This document shows positions 47,461 to 56,593 of a stretch of 64,000 nucleotides of DNA, piece after piece. The notes beneath the pieces are model-generated. The model searched no databases, had not been told where the DNA came from, and was given only the letters and a program-made list of their open reading frames with translations. How positions within the stretch are numbered: the first letter of the stretch is position 1; every line of letters starts with the position of its first letter. The position numbers and the translations under genes are program-made. The stretch comes from Clostridium sp. OF09-36. GTDB lineage: Bacteria; Bacillota; Clostridia; Lachnospirales; Lachnospiraceae. Where the stretch lies: assembly GCF_003481985.1 (NCBI RefSeq), contig NZ_QUMD01000005.1, positions 137,667 through 201,666 on the forward strand, written 5' to 3'.

Positions 47461-49541
47461 ATGGTGAAATATCAGGAATTGTGGAACGAAGAAAATACAA
47501 ATATAACAGAGCGCTATGATCTGGCCATGGAGCGGATCCTGGAGATTCCGGCAGAAAACCGGGTGGCAGAGCCGTACCGTGCGTACTTTAACCAGATGGC
47601 GGCATTTACAGCCAAATCGAGGAACTGGCAAGAATGCAGCTTCGCGAGGATCTCGACAGCCTGATTCTTCCGGAGCTTCAGAAGCTGAATCACAGTCTCT
47701 ATGCGGATATTCTTCCGGATCATTATGAGGAAAGCTATGCTGATCCGGCATTTGCCATGCGGATGCTGGGGGCAGACTTGGGCCCGCTTTTATCTGCATT
47801 TTATGCACAGTTCCGGGCCTCGATCGTCTTTGCGTATGAATGCAGACTGACGGATATCACGATTTTATGCGAGACTCTCATTGAGATTTATAACATGTTT
47901 GAGGATGGAATCCCGCAGGCGCGCCAGGTGCGGGATGTGCTGTACTGGTTTTTCAGCGACTATACCGATGTCACACTGGCCTACCGCATCCGTGAGCAGC
48001 TAGACCCGGATTTAAGCTTTGCGAAGGACATCATCATGGAGTCAGACTTAAATGATCTGCGTTATCTATATCGGTTTGGCGAGTATATTTCCGATTCCGA
48101 GCTGCAGATCGCTTCGTATCTGAATTCCCTGCCGGAGGAGACCATAGAGAAGATGGCATCGACCTACACAGAAGGATACCGCAAGGGCTTTGAGGTGATG
48201 GGGCGTGACCTTTCTAAGAAAAAGACCGTTTCCATCCGCTATGAGCTGGGCTTTGAGCGTATGATCCGCGCTGCGATCCGCCAGTTTGAGGAGATGGGAC
48301 TGGAAGTGATTCTTTATCGTGCGGCAGTCTGGTCCGTGACCATGAGTCCGAATCGTAAGATTGGTTACCATGGCACCTCTGCTAATATGCAGTTTGACTA
48401 CGATCACCGCTACGACCAGGCTATTTATCTGGATAAGGCCTTTAAGGAGCGTAAGCTTGCCGTACTGCGCACCGCATATGAGAATTGCAAAGCAAAAGCA
48501 GCAGCGTATGCAGGACCGGCTGTAGTGGAGACTTTTGGTGAGGATGGTTTTGAGCCGAAGAACAAGCCAGAGGCCTATGCTTTGAGTGAAAAACAGGAAG
48601 AGCTGCAGATCGCTTATTCCAACGAGGCGATGCCGGTCGTGAACCAGTACATTCCGGGAGATGAGACCAGCTTCACCATCATCGCGTTCCCGGTTCCGGC
48701 GATCGGAACAGATTTTGCGGAGATCTTCCATGAGACGATCCGCATCAATACGCTGGATTACGAGGAGTACAAAAAGATCCAGCAGAATCTGGTGGATGTA
48801 CTGGATCGGGCAGAGTATGTGACGGTAACGGGAAATGCAGAGACCGGAAATGAGACCCATATGAAGATTTCCCTGCATCCCCTGACAGACCCGGCAAAGC
48901 AGACAAACTTTGAGAATTGTGTAGCCGATGTGAATATTCCGGTGGGAGAGGTTTTCACTTCCCCGGTATTAGCTGGAACAGAAGGTCTGCTTCATGTGAG
49001 CCAGGTCTACATCGGCGATTTCCAGTTTAAAAATTTCCGCATGGAATTCAAAGACGGAAAGATCACCGATTACTCCTGCGATAATTTCGCAGACCCGGAA
49101 GAGGGCAAAAAGCTGATCCGTCAGCAGATCTTAAAGAATCACGATACCCTTCCAATGGGTGAGTTTGCGATCGGAACCAACACCACGGCTTATGCAGTGG
49201 CGAAGAAATATAACATTATGGATAAGTTCCCGATCCTGATCGCAGAGAAGACCGGACCGCATTTTGCGGTAGGAGATACCTGCTACAGCTGGAGCGAGGA
49301 TTCTGCGGTATACAATCCGGATGGAAAAGAGATCATTGCCCGGGACAACGAAATCTCCCTGCTGCGCAGGGAAGATGTATCCAAGGCTTACTTTAGCTGT
49401 CATACCGATATCACGATCCCGTATTCTGAGCTGGGCGACATCACGGCAGTCTGCAGGGACGGCCGGAAACTTCCGGTGATCCGAAACGGCCGGTTTGTAG
49501 TAGCAGGAACTGAAAAATTAAATGAAGAGCTGGACGGCTGA
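47461..49541 (+). CDS. M29-family aminopeptidase with N-terminal extension
   Basis: The restored length is 693 aa. The C-terminal half matches metal-dependent M29 (AmpS/aminopeptidase T) enzymes: GEVFTSPVLAGTEG with a metal-ligand glutamate, GEFAIGTNTTAYAVAKKY, and GPHFAVGDTCYSWSED with the ligand histidine. The N-terminal ~300 residues are helical and not part of the basic M29 fold of about 400 aa; similar long forms occur in Clostridia. The frame breaks at about 47616, where an AAAA run lost one A; restoring it joins FTAKIEELARMQLREDLD. Confidence 0.82.
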
Positions 49542-49569
49542 TCCGAAAGGTCTAAAAACTGAAAATCGT

Positions 49570-49620
49570 GCAGTTTGTTGCAGTTTGCGTAATGCGCAGG
49601 CCGCAACAAACTGCATTTTT
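49570..49620 (+). terminator. Terminator built around a copy of the palindromic element
   Basis: Perfect 12-bp arms GCAGTTTGTTGC/GCAACAAACTGC are followed by ATTTTTTATA. The interior (49577-49607) aligns with the 31-nt hairpin element, with 13 of 14 positions pairing around an AAT loop. Confidence 0.85.
49577..49607 (+). repeat. 31-nt palindromic hairpin element, copy 6 (inside terminator)
   Basis: This copy keeps the TTTGCGT-AAT-GCGC core and GTTGC/GCAAC outer arms. It forms the upper part of the M29 gene terminator. Confidence 0.7.
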
Positions 49621-49624
49621 TATA

Positions 49625-49653
49625 TTGACTGCGTATGGAAAATACAGTATTAT
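49625..49653 (+). promoter_or_regulatory. Probable promoter of the purE-M-N-D operon
   Basis: TTGACT and TATTAT have a 17-bp spacer. An AAGGAGG site follows at 49711-49717 with no start codon at the right distance, because the IS607 element begins just after it. It now also lies ahead of tnpA. Confidence 0.6.
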
Positions 49654-49789
49654 ATTATAAGTAACAGTTCAAACAATGCGGTTATTTATTAATTATAATA
49701 ATAAATATAAAAGGAGGAAATTCGGACAACAAAATATATTGATAAAAATGATGAGATGTGTTTAAATATACTCAAAGGAGCGAGCTATT

Positions 49790-50461
49790 ATGAACACATC
49801 CAGTATTACAAATTACAAACCAAAAGATTTTGCTGAACTGGTAGGTGTGTCTGTTAAGACATTACAGCGCTGGGACAGGGAAGGAACTCTAAAGGCAAAC
49901 CGGACTCCAACGGACAGGCGTTATTATACCTACGCCCAATATCTTCAATTTAAAGGCATTCATACAGAAAATGACCAGCGTCAGATTGTGATCTATGCCA
50001 GAGTGTCAACAAGAAATCAAAAAGATGATTTGCAGAATCAAGTTGCATTTTTACGGCAGTTCTGCAATGCCAGGGGCATGATTGTTGACCAATGTATCGA
50101 AGATTATGGGAGTGGTCTTAACTACAATCGCAAAAAGTGGAATGAATTATTAAATGAAGTGATGGAACAAAAAATCAAAACCATTGTGATAACCCATAAA
50201 GACAGATTTGTCCGATTTGGTTATGAATGGTTTGAAAAATTCTGTATGAAGTTTCATACAACCATCGTGGTCGTGAATAATGAAGAACTGTCACCACAGG
50301 AAGAACTTGTACAGGATATTATTTCCATACTCCATGTGTTTTCATGCAGATTGTACGGGCTTCGCAAGTATAAAAAACAAATCGAAGGGGACGAAGAGAT
50401 TGTTAAAGAGCTTCAAAACAGAAATGAATCCGACAGAGGAACAGAAAGTCAAGATACGTAA
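49790..50461 (+). CDS. tnpA: IS607-family transposase TnpA (MerR-type HTH + serine recombinase)
   Basis: This 223-aa protein has an N-terminal MerR-like helix-turn-helix (KPKDFAELVGVSVKTLQRWDREG). A serine recombinase catalytic domain follows: the nucleophile serine in IVIYARVSTRNQKDDLQNQ, then ITHKDRFVRFGYEWFEKF. It would excise and insert the element through a circular intermediate. AAAGGAGCGAGC precedes the ATG. No frameshift or lost residue is seen, so it appears active. Its 3' end overlaps tnpB. Confidence 0.92.
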   Translation: MNTSSITNYKPKDFAELVGVSVKTLQRWDREGTLKANRTPTDRRYYTYAQYLQFKGIHTENDQRQIVIYARVSTRNQKDDLQNQVAFLRQFCNARGMIVDQCIEDYGSGLNYNRKKWNELLNEVMEQKIKTIVITHKDRFVRFGYEWFEKFCMKFHTTIVVVNNEELSPQEELVQDIISILHVFSCRLYGLRKYKKQIEGDEEIVKELQNRNESDRGTESQDT

Positions 50462-51554
50462 GACAATCGGAACGTGTAGATACGTCTACAATTTCTACCT
50501 TGCTCATAATAAAGAACTTTTCGAAAAAGGCGAACCATTTATGAGCGGAAAATCATTTAGTGTCTGGCTGAACAATGAATATCTTCCGAAACATCCAGAG
50601 TATTCCTGGATAAAAGAAGTGAGTTCAAAATCTGTAAAGCATTCCATTGAATGTGGATGCACTGCTTTTTCAAGATTCTTCAAACATCAGAGCGCCTTTC
50701 CAAACTTTAAAAAGAAAGGCAAGTCGGATGTAAAGATGTATTTTGTGAAAAACAATCCGGGTGATTGCCGTTGTGAAAGACACAGGATTAACATACCGAC
50801 CCTGGGATGGATCCGCATCAAGGAAAAGGGATATATACCTACAACCAAAGATGGGTATGTAATAAAAAGTGGTTCCGTTTCTATGAAAGCTGGTCGATTT
50901 TATGTTTCTGCCCTTGTAGAAATTCCTGACCCTGAGATAACCGATCCCAAGAACGAGGGAATCGGGATCGACCTTGGTTTAAAAGAATTCGCAATATGTT
51001 CGAACGGAAGAACTTACAAGAATATCAATAAATCAGCAAGATTGAAGAAGATTGAAAAACATTTGATCAGGGAACAGAGAAGTCTTTCCCGCAAATATGA
51101 GAATTTAAAGAAAGGAGAGTCCACTCAAAGAGCAAATATACAAAAACAAAAGCTAAAGGTACAAAAACTTCATCATAAGCTGGATCTGATCCGTACTGAT
51201 TATATCAATAAAACAATCGCCGAGATCGTAAAAACCAAACCATCTTATATAACGATTGAAAACTTAAATGTATCAGGAATGATGAAGAACCGGCATCTTT
51301 CAAAAGCTGTTGCGTCACAGAAATTCTATGAATTTCGGGTAAAACTTCAAGCAAAATGTCATGAAAACAGCATTGAATTCCGGGTAGCAGACAGATGGTA
51401 TCCGTCTTCCAGGATATGTCATGGTTGTGGTTGTATCAAAAAAGATTTAAAGCTTTCCGATAGAACTTACAGATGTGGTTGCGGTTATGTGGAAGATAGA
51501 GATTTGAATGCTGCATTAAATTTGAGAGATGCGGCAACTTACGAAGTTGCATAG
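50400..51554 (+). CDS. tnpB: TnpB RNA-guided nuclease (IS607-associated)
   Basis: TnpB is an RNA-guided DNA nuclease, ancestral to Cas12, that cuts at donor sites and promotes element retention. From TTG 50400 it is 384 aa and overlaps tnpA by 62 bp; the TTG follows AAGGGGACGAAG. The N-terminal helical domain holds KIRKTIGTCRYVYNFYLAHNKE. The RuvC residues are all visible: Asp in GIGIDLGLKEF, Glu in ITIENLNVSGM and Asp in VEDRDLNAALNL. A zinc ribbon (CHGCG ... CGCG) precedes the last. It appears intact. Confidence 0.92.
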   Translation: MLKSFKTEMNPTEEQKVKIRKTIGTCRYVYNFYLAHNKELFEKGEPFMSGKSFSVWLNNEYLPKHPEYSWIKEVSSKSVKHSIECGCTAFSRFFKHQSAFPNFKKKGKSDVKMYFVKNNPGDCRCERHRINIPTLGWIRIKEKGYIPTTKDGYVIKSGSVSMKAGRFYVSALVEIPDPEITDPKNEGIGIDLGLKEFAICSNGRTYKNINKSARLKKIEKHLIREQRSLSRKYENLKKGESTQRANIQKQKLKVQKLHHKLDLIRTDYINKTIAEIVKTKPSYITIENLNVSGMMKNRHLSKAVASQKFYEFRVKLQAKCHENSIEFRVADRWYPSSRICHGCGCIKKDLKLSDRTYRCGCGYVEDRDLNAALNLRDAATYEVA

Positions 51555-51732
51555 TAACACGCAAACGTAGGTATGTACCGATGACTTAGTCGGGAATTAA
51601 CGACTGTGGAGTGTACAAGAACTTGTGAGTAGATATGATTTTAATCAATCAAAAGCATACACGTGGAAGCAGTAAGTAGAACTCGCGAGAGTCTACATAG
51701 TCTCGATGTGAGTATATTTAATCATATTTTGA
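51540..51732 (+). ncRNA. Probable omega RNA (reRNA) of the IS607 TnpB
   Basis: The 3' end of tnpB and the element's right end are strongly structured: AGTCG/CGACT (51588-51605), ACAAG/CTTGT (51615-51626), and GTAGA-ACTC with GAGT-CTAC closed by a GCGA tetraloop (51676-51696). In TnpB systems the omega RNA comes from this position and its guide is copied from the flank just past the right end, here the purE leader. Confidence 0.65.
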
Positions 51733-51747
51733 GTGGCAGAACTTGCA

Positions 51748-52263
51748 ATGGCAAAAGTAGGAATTGTAATGGGCAGTGATTCAGATATGCCGATCATGGC
51801 GAAGGCGGCAGAAATCCTGGATAAGTTCGGAATTGATTATGAGATGACGATCATTTCCGCACATCGCGAGCCGGACATCTTTTTTGAATGGGCGAAGAGC
51901 GCAGAGGAAAAGGGAATCAAGGTGATCATTGCAGGTGCCGGAAAAGCAGCACATCTGCCGGGCATGTGTGCAGCACTGTTCCCGATGCCGGTTGTAGGTA
52001 TTCCTATGAAAACCTCCGACCTCGGCGGTGTGGACTCCCTGTATTCGATCGTACAGATGCCGTCTGGAATCCCGGTAGCGACCGTAGCAATCAACGGTGG
52101 AGCCAATGCCGGCATTCTGGCAGCAAAGATCCTGGCAACCTCTGACGCAGAGCTTCTTCAGAAGCTGAAAAACTACAGTGAGGATATGAAGAACGATGTC
52201 GTGAAGAAGGCAGACAAGTTAGAGAGCATTGGATACAAAGAGTATCTGGCCCAGATGAAGTAA
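51748..52263 (+). CDS. purE: N5-carboxyaminoimidazole ribonucleotide mutase PurE
   Basis: PurE converts N5-CAIR to CAIR in purine synthesis. It is 171 aa from ATG 51748 and begins AKVGIVMGSDSDMPIM. The SAHREPD and GAGKAAHLPGM motifs of class I PurE are present. There is no ribosome site directly upstream; the IS607 element lies there, and a fitting AAGGAGG is stranded on its far side. GTG 51733 is an alternative start. It heads purE-purM-purN-purD. Confidence 0.92.
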   Translation: MAKVGIVMGSDSDMPIMAKAAEILDKFGIDYEMTIISAHREPDIFFEWAKSAEEKGIKVIIAGAGKAAHLPGMCAALFPMPVVGIPMKTSDLGGVDSLYSIVQMPSGIPVATVAINGGANAGILAAKILATSDAELLQKLKNYSEDMKNDVVKKADKLESIGYKEYLAQMK

Positions 52264-52267
52264 AACC

Positions 52268-52295
52268 GTTACTGTTCACAAGGGTGTCCAGCAAC
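52268..52295 (+). repeat. Palindromic hairpin element, shortened copy 7
   Basis: GTTACTG/CAGCAAC (6 of 7) and CAC/GTG stems surround an AAGG loop, 28 nt in all. It lies between purE and purM. Confidence 0.5.
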
Positions 52296-52386
52296 AGGAT
52301 TTTGCTGATGCTTCACATTTCATATTGGCAAAGTCCGTTATCAGAACGATACAACCACAAAACCCATACATATGGAGGAAAAGAAG

Positions 52387-53415
52387 ATGGATTACAAGAA
52401 AGCCGGAGTTGACATTGAAGCAGGATACAAGTCTGTAGAGCTGATGAAGGAGCATGTAAAAAAGACCATGCGTGAGGAAGTGTTAGGCGGTCTGGGTGGT
52501 TTTTCTGGCGCATTCTCCCTGGCAAAGATCAAAAACATGGAGGAGCCGGTGCTCTTATCCGGAACCGATGGTTGCGGCACCAAGGTAAAGCTGGCGATCA
52601 TTATGGACAAGCATGATACCATCGGCATCGATGCCGTGGCTATGTGCGTGAACGACATTGCCTGCGCAGGCGGCGAGCCGTTATTCTTCCTGGACTACAT
52701 TCTGCGGCAAGAACTATCCGGAGAAGATCGCGGATATCGTAAAGGGTGTTGCGGAGGGCTGCCTGCAGTCTGAGGCTGCACTGATCGGCGGCGAGACCGC
52801 AGAGCATCCGGACTGATGCCGGAGGAGGACTACGATCTGGCTGGTTTTGCAGTTGGTGTCTGCGATAAGAAGGAGATGATCACCGGCGAGCACTTAAAGG
52901 CTGGCGATGTGCTGATCGGCATGGCATCCACCGGCGTTCATTCCAACGGTTTCTCCCTGGTACGCAAGGTATTTGAGAAGGAGCTGACCAAAGAAGGGCT
53001 GAATACTTATTACGATTCTCTCGGAAAGACTCTGGGTGAGGCTCTTCTGGCACCGACCCGTATCTATGTAAAGGCATTAAAGAGCGTGAAGAACGCAGGT
53101 GTGACTGTAAAAGCCTGCAGCCACATCACTGGCGGCGGATTTTATGAGAACGTTCCGCGTATGTTAAAAGAAGGAACCCGCGCAGTCATCAGGAAGGACA
53201 GCTATGAGGTACCGGCCATCTTCAAGATGCTGGCAGACAAGGGCGAGATCGAAGAAACCATGATGTACAATACTTTCAACATGGGTATCGGCATGATCGT
53301 GGCAGTGGATCCGGCTGACGTGGAGAAGACCATGGAAGCAATCAAGGCAACCGGAGATGTACCGTATGTGATCGGTTCCATTGAGGAAGACGAAAAGGGA
53401 GTGACTTTATGTTAA
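52387..53415 (+). CDS. purM: Phosphoribosylformylglycinamidine cyclo-ligase PurM
   Basis: PurM closes the imidazole ring to make AIR from FGAM and ATP. The restored length is 343 aa, as usual. Motifs include GGFSGAF, LSGTDGCGTKVKLA, DTIGIDAVAMCVNDI and GFSLVRKVF. Two breaks are present: at about 52701 two bases are missing (a DYIACGKNYPEKI stretch is expected), and at about 52811 one G is missing from CCGGGACTG (HPGLMPEEDYDLAG). Both repairs give clean family sequence. ATG 52387 has GGAGG upstream. It overlaps purN by 7 bp. Confidence 0.88.
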
Positions 53416-54004
53416 GAGTCGGTGTAATGGTGTCCGGCGGCGGCACCAACTTACAGGCAATCCTGGATGCAGTGGATGCAGGAACGATCACCAATGCCGA
53501 GATCGCAGTGGTCATCAGCAACAATCCCGGCGCTTATGCGCTGGAGCGCGCAAAGAAGCATGGTGTGGAAGCCTGTGCATCTCCCCGAAGGACTATGAGA
53601 GCCGGGAAGCATTTAACGAGGCATTTCTGGCGAAGGTAGATGAGTATCATCTGGACCTGATCGTGCTGGCTGGTTTCCTGGTAAAGATCCCGGCTGCGAT
53701 GATCGAAAAATATGAGCATAAGATCATCAATATCCATCCGTCCCTGATCCCGTCCTTCTGCGGCGTGGGTTATTACGGCCTGAAGGTACATGAGGCAGCA
53801 CTGGCACGCGGTGTAAAAGTGACGGGTGCAACCGTTCATTTTGTGGACAGTGGTATGGATACCGGCCCGATCATCCTGCAGAAGGCAGTCGAGGTGCAGG
53901 ACGGCGATACGCCGGAGATATTGCAGCGCAGAGTCATGGAGCAGGCAGAGTGGAAGCTACTGCCGCAGGCCATTGACCTGATCGCAAACGGAAAGATAAA
54001 ATAA
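53409..54004 (+). CDS. purN: Phosphoribosylglycinamide formyltransferase PurN
   Basis: PurN formylates GAR with 10-formyl-THF. The restored length is 198 aa. The N-terminus VMVSGGGTNLQAILDA, the catalytic NIHPSLIPSFCG and HFVDSGMDTGPII are seen. The frame breaks at about 53578, where TGTGCCATC lost one C; with it restored the segment reads EACAISPKDYESREAFNEAF. FolT and the THF riboswitch elsewhere in the window supply its cofactor. Confidence 0.9.
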
Positions 54005-54084
54005 AAACGAACGATAAGGGCAGACCGGTGGGATTCCGGTCTGTCTGCGGTTTGCCTGGCGATGAGAACGCATAGAGAAAAAGA

Positions 54085-54115
54085 GTTGTTGTTTACGCAA
54101 AATGCAGGCAATGAC
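54085..54115 (+). repeat. 31-nt palindromic hairpin element, copy 8
   Basis: This diverged copy (GTTGTTGTTT ... AATGC) has 12 of 14 positions able to pair, several as G-U, around an AAA loop. It ends 28 bp before the purD start codon. Confidence 0.5.
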
Positions 54116-54143
54116 CAGGAACGGTAAAAGGAGGAATATGCAA

Positions 54144-55418
54144 ATGAAGATTTTGATCGTAGGGGGCGGCGGAAGAGAGCACGCCATCGCATGGAAGCTG
54201 GCAAAGAGCCCGAAGGTTGAGAAATTGTATTGTGCACCGGGCAATGCAGGCATTGCCGAGGTGGCAGAGTGTGTCAATATCGGTGTCATGGAGTTTGACA
54301 AGCTGGTGGCATTTGCAAAAGAACATGCCATCGATCTGACCGTGGTAGCGCCGGATGATCCGCTGGCAGCAGGTGCGGTTGATGCGTTCGAGGCAGCAGG
54401 ACTGCGTGCATTTGGTCCGAGGGCTAACGCAGCAATCCTGGAAGGCTCCAAGGCATTCTCCAAAGACCTGATGAAAAAATATGGCATTCCGACCGCAGCT
54501 TATGAAACCTTCAATGACCCGGAAAAAGCACTCGCTTATCTGGAGACTGCAAAGATGCCGATCGTATTAAAGGCAGACGGCCTGGCACTGGGCAAGGGCG
54601 TTCTCATCTGCAAGGACTTAGAAGAAGCGAAAGCAGGTGTCAAGACCCTGATGATGGACAAGCAGTTCGGTTCCGCAGGTGATGAGATCGTCATCGAGGA
54701 ATTTATGACCGGCCGTGAAGTATCTGTTTTATCCTTCGTAGACGGAAAGACCATCAAGATCATGACCTCTGCACAGGACCACAAGCGTGCTAAGGATGGC
54801 GACCAGGGACTGAACACCGGCGGCATGGGAACCTTCTCCCCGAGCCCCTTCTATACTCCGGAGGTCGATGCATTCTGCAAAGAGCATATTTACCAGAAAA
54901 CGGTCGATGCCATGGCAGCAGAGGGCAGAGAATTTAAGGGAATCATCTTCTTTGGCCTGATGCTGACTGCAGACGGTCCGAAGGTACTCGAATACAACGC
55001 CCGTTTCGGTGACCCGGAGACCCAGGTCGTACTTCCGCGCATGAAGAATGACCTGGTCGACCTGTTTGAAGCCTGCATCGACGGCACTCTGGACCAGATC
55101 AACCTGGAGTTCGAGGACAACGCTGCAGTCTGCGTAGTCCTGGCATCCAACGGCTACCCGGAACACTACGAAAAAGGCTTTGAGATCCGCGGCTTAGAGA
55201 ACTTCAAAGACAAAGACGGCTACTATGTCTTCCATGCAGGAAGCAAGTTCGATGAGCAGGGACGTGTTGTAACCAACGGTGGACGCGTACTCGGTGTGAC
55301 CGCAACCGGAAGCAACTTAAAAGAAGCCCGGGCCAATGCGTACAAGGCAACCGAGTGGATCGATTTTGATAATAAGTATATGAGACATGATATTGGAAAG
55401 GCAATTGATGAAGCGTAA
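54144..55418 (+). CDS. purD: Phosphoribosylamine--glycine ligase PurD
   Basis: PurD makes GAR from phosphoribosylamine, glycine and ATP. It is 424 aa and intact. ATG 54144 is preceded by AAAAGGAGG at 9 bp; the longer frame from 54102 runs through the palindromic element and is not the start. MKILIVGGGGREHAIAWKL opens the first domain. The ATP-grasp part includes LKADGLALGKGV, GGMGTFSPSPFY and VLEYNARFGDPETQ. Confidence 0.96.
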   Translation: MKILIVGGGGREHAIAWKLAKSPKVEKLYCAPGNAGIAEVAECVNIGVMEFDKLVAFAKEHAIDLTVVAPDDPLAAGAVDAFEAAGLRAFGPRANAAILEGSKAFSKDLMKKYGIPTAAYETFNDPEKALAYLETAKMPIVLKADGLALGKGVLICKDLEEAKAGVKTLMMDKQFGSAGDEIVIEEFMTGREVSVLSFVDGKTIKIMTSAQDHKRAKDGDQGLNTGGMGTFSPSPFYTPEVDAFCKEHIYQKTVDAMAAEGREFKGIIFFGLMLTADGPKVLEYNARFGDPETQVVLPRMKNDLVDLFEACIDGTLDQINLEFEDNAAVCVVLASNGYPEHYEKGFEIRGLENFKDKDGYYVFHAGSKFDEQGRVVTNGGRVLGVTATGSNLKEARANAYKATEWIDFDNKYMRHDIGKAIDEA

Positions 55419-55827
55419 GGGCTGATCAGCACACTGTCAATTTTAATTTATATCTTAAATATGTAATTACATCTCGAATAAGATGAACAAAAAACGGTAG
55501 TTTTTTAATTTATATTTCAATTTGATTCACTTTAATAGGGCCGTGTGAGTTGTCGAAAGGCAACTCACACGGCCCATTGTTTTTTCTAATTATAATTTCA
55601 CTAATTATTTCAGCTATTATATGATTATTTCGACAAGTGCCCATTATCGCAATAAGCTCTTATCTTTTTGATACTTATTATGCTGTTCCTTATGCAATCT
55701 GTGTCAGATTCGGATGTTCGAAATGTGAAAATGTGGGAAGTCAGCCTCGTACACGCCCGGACTTTCTATTTGCTGTGTTAAATTATTGCCAAAATGGGTC
55801 ACGGCATTTTGCCGCGACCCATTTTGC
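55419..55827. terminator. purD terminator and AT-rich gap with a convergent terminator
   Basis: A perfect 15-bp stem, GGGCCGTGTGAGTTG/CAACTCACACGGCCC, at 55538-55575 is followed by TTTTTT and ends the purine operon. At 55791-55825 AAAATGGGTCACGGCA/TGCCGCGACCCATTTT forms a second stem that serves the minus-strand genes starting right after it. The AT-rich DNA between them holds no gene I can support. Confidence 0.85.
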
Positions 55828-56007
55828 TTACTTCAAAAAAAGCATTTTTTCATCCTCAGAAAGGTCAATAATTTTCTTCCCTTGTTTTTTTGCATACGCG
55901 ATTAAGTCTCTGGTATCAAGCTTCTGGCGTATTTCGCGGGCCTCAATTGGAGCCGGCATATCTTTGAGTGACTCATGATACCTTTTCATCCACCCAGTCA
56001 TGATCAT
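55828..56007 (-). CDS. Small charged protein, 59 aa
   Basis: The ATG ending at 56007 has a GGGAGG site 4 bp upstream. The product begins MIMTGWMKRYHESLKDMPAP and ends with a Lys/Asp/Glu-rich helix (IDLSEDEKMLFLK). I do not recognise the family. It lies 38 bp after the coiled-coil gene at 56046-56557 on the same strand and directly before a terminator, so the two form a small operon. Confidence 0.55.
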   Translation of the reverse strand: MIMTGWMKRYHESLKDMPAPIEAREIRQKLDTRDLIAYAKKQGKKIIDLSEDEKMLFLK

Positions 56008-56045
56008 AGACCTCCCGGCTCTTGGCCGTTATGCTAACGATATGG

Positions 56046-56557
56046 TTACAGATCCACCTCAAACAGGAAAGTCTGATTGTACCGGTCAAGGGCAATCTGC
56101 ATTTCCATGATCTTTTTTGAGATGCGTTCATAATCCTGCTTTACCAGATCCAAGTCGAAATTGGTATAACGGTATTCAGGAGCAGCATTTCTGGAACTTA
56201 ATATGCGGGAACCTTCCCTCTCTTTAGGCAGAAATTTGCGCATGGTATCCAGGGTTGTTTTCCGGGAGTTGAGCTGTGCCATCGATACCAGAATGCTGTC
56301 AACGCTCATTTCGGTATCGCCAACCATGATCTTTGCGGTGGCGTTGGCCAGGTTCAGTGCATGCTTGATGACAACGGTTTTGCGGTCAAGCTCTTTTAAG
56401 GTGTCAGATACAGCAGAGTAGTCATACTCCGGGATGACAGGTTCCTCACCAACAGCAGCAACATAAGTGCGGGATGCCTGCTCCTTGTTTTCCCAGTAGG
56501 ATTTTTCATCTGCCAGGGCCTTAAGTATTTTATTGGCGTAAGCGAAGTTATTTTCAT
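56046..56557 (-). CDS. Coiled-coil protein of unknown function (DIP1984/septicolysin-like?)
   Basis: The likely start is the ATG ending at 56557, preceded by AAAGGAGGGAAATCTATT. One T is missing near 56546; with it the protein reads MKITFAYANKILKALADEKS and is 170 aa. The whole chain is helical and charged, with heptad-like spacing, a central KHALNLANATAKIMVGDTE segment and a C-terminal MQIALDRYNQTFLFEVDL. The layout resembles DIP1984-type proteins, but I hold this weakly. Confidence 0.5.
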
Positions 56558-56593
56558 AATAGATTTCCCTCCTTTGCATCGTCTGTTTATGGT

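Larger units (their letters stand above)
49724..51732 (+). mobile_element. IS607-family insertion sequence (tnpA, tnpB, omega RNA)
   Basis: A serine-recombinase tnpA and a tnpB are followed by a structured 3' end, as in IS607 elements. GG dinucleotides at about 49724 and 51735 could be the crossover bases this family uses, but the exact ends are not proven. A 13-bp inverted pair lies near the ends (49762-49774 and 51709-51721). Left of the element are a promoter and an orphan AAGGAGG; right of it is the purE start. Confidence 0.75.

Noticed and set aside
54102..54143. Upstream start of purD
   Set aside because: It lies inside a palindromic element copy and lacks a ribosome site, while AAAAGGAGG at 54126-54134 fits ATG 54144 and the family N-terminus.
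55637..55978. Plus-strand open frame of 113 codons
   Set aside because: It runs through the convergent terminator and is antisense to the small minus-strand gene, which has a proper ribosome site.
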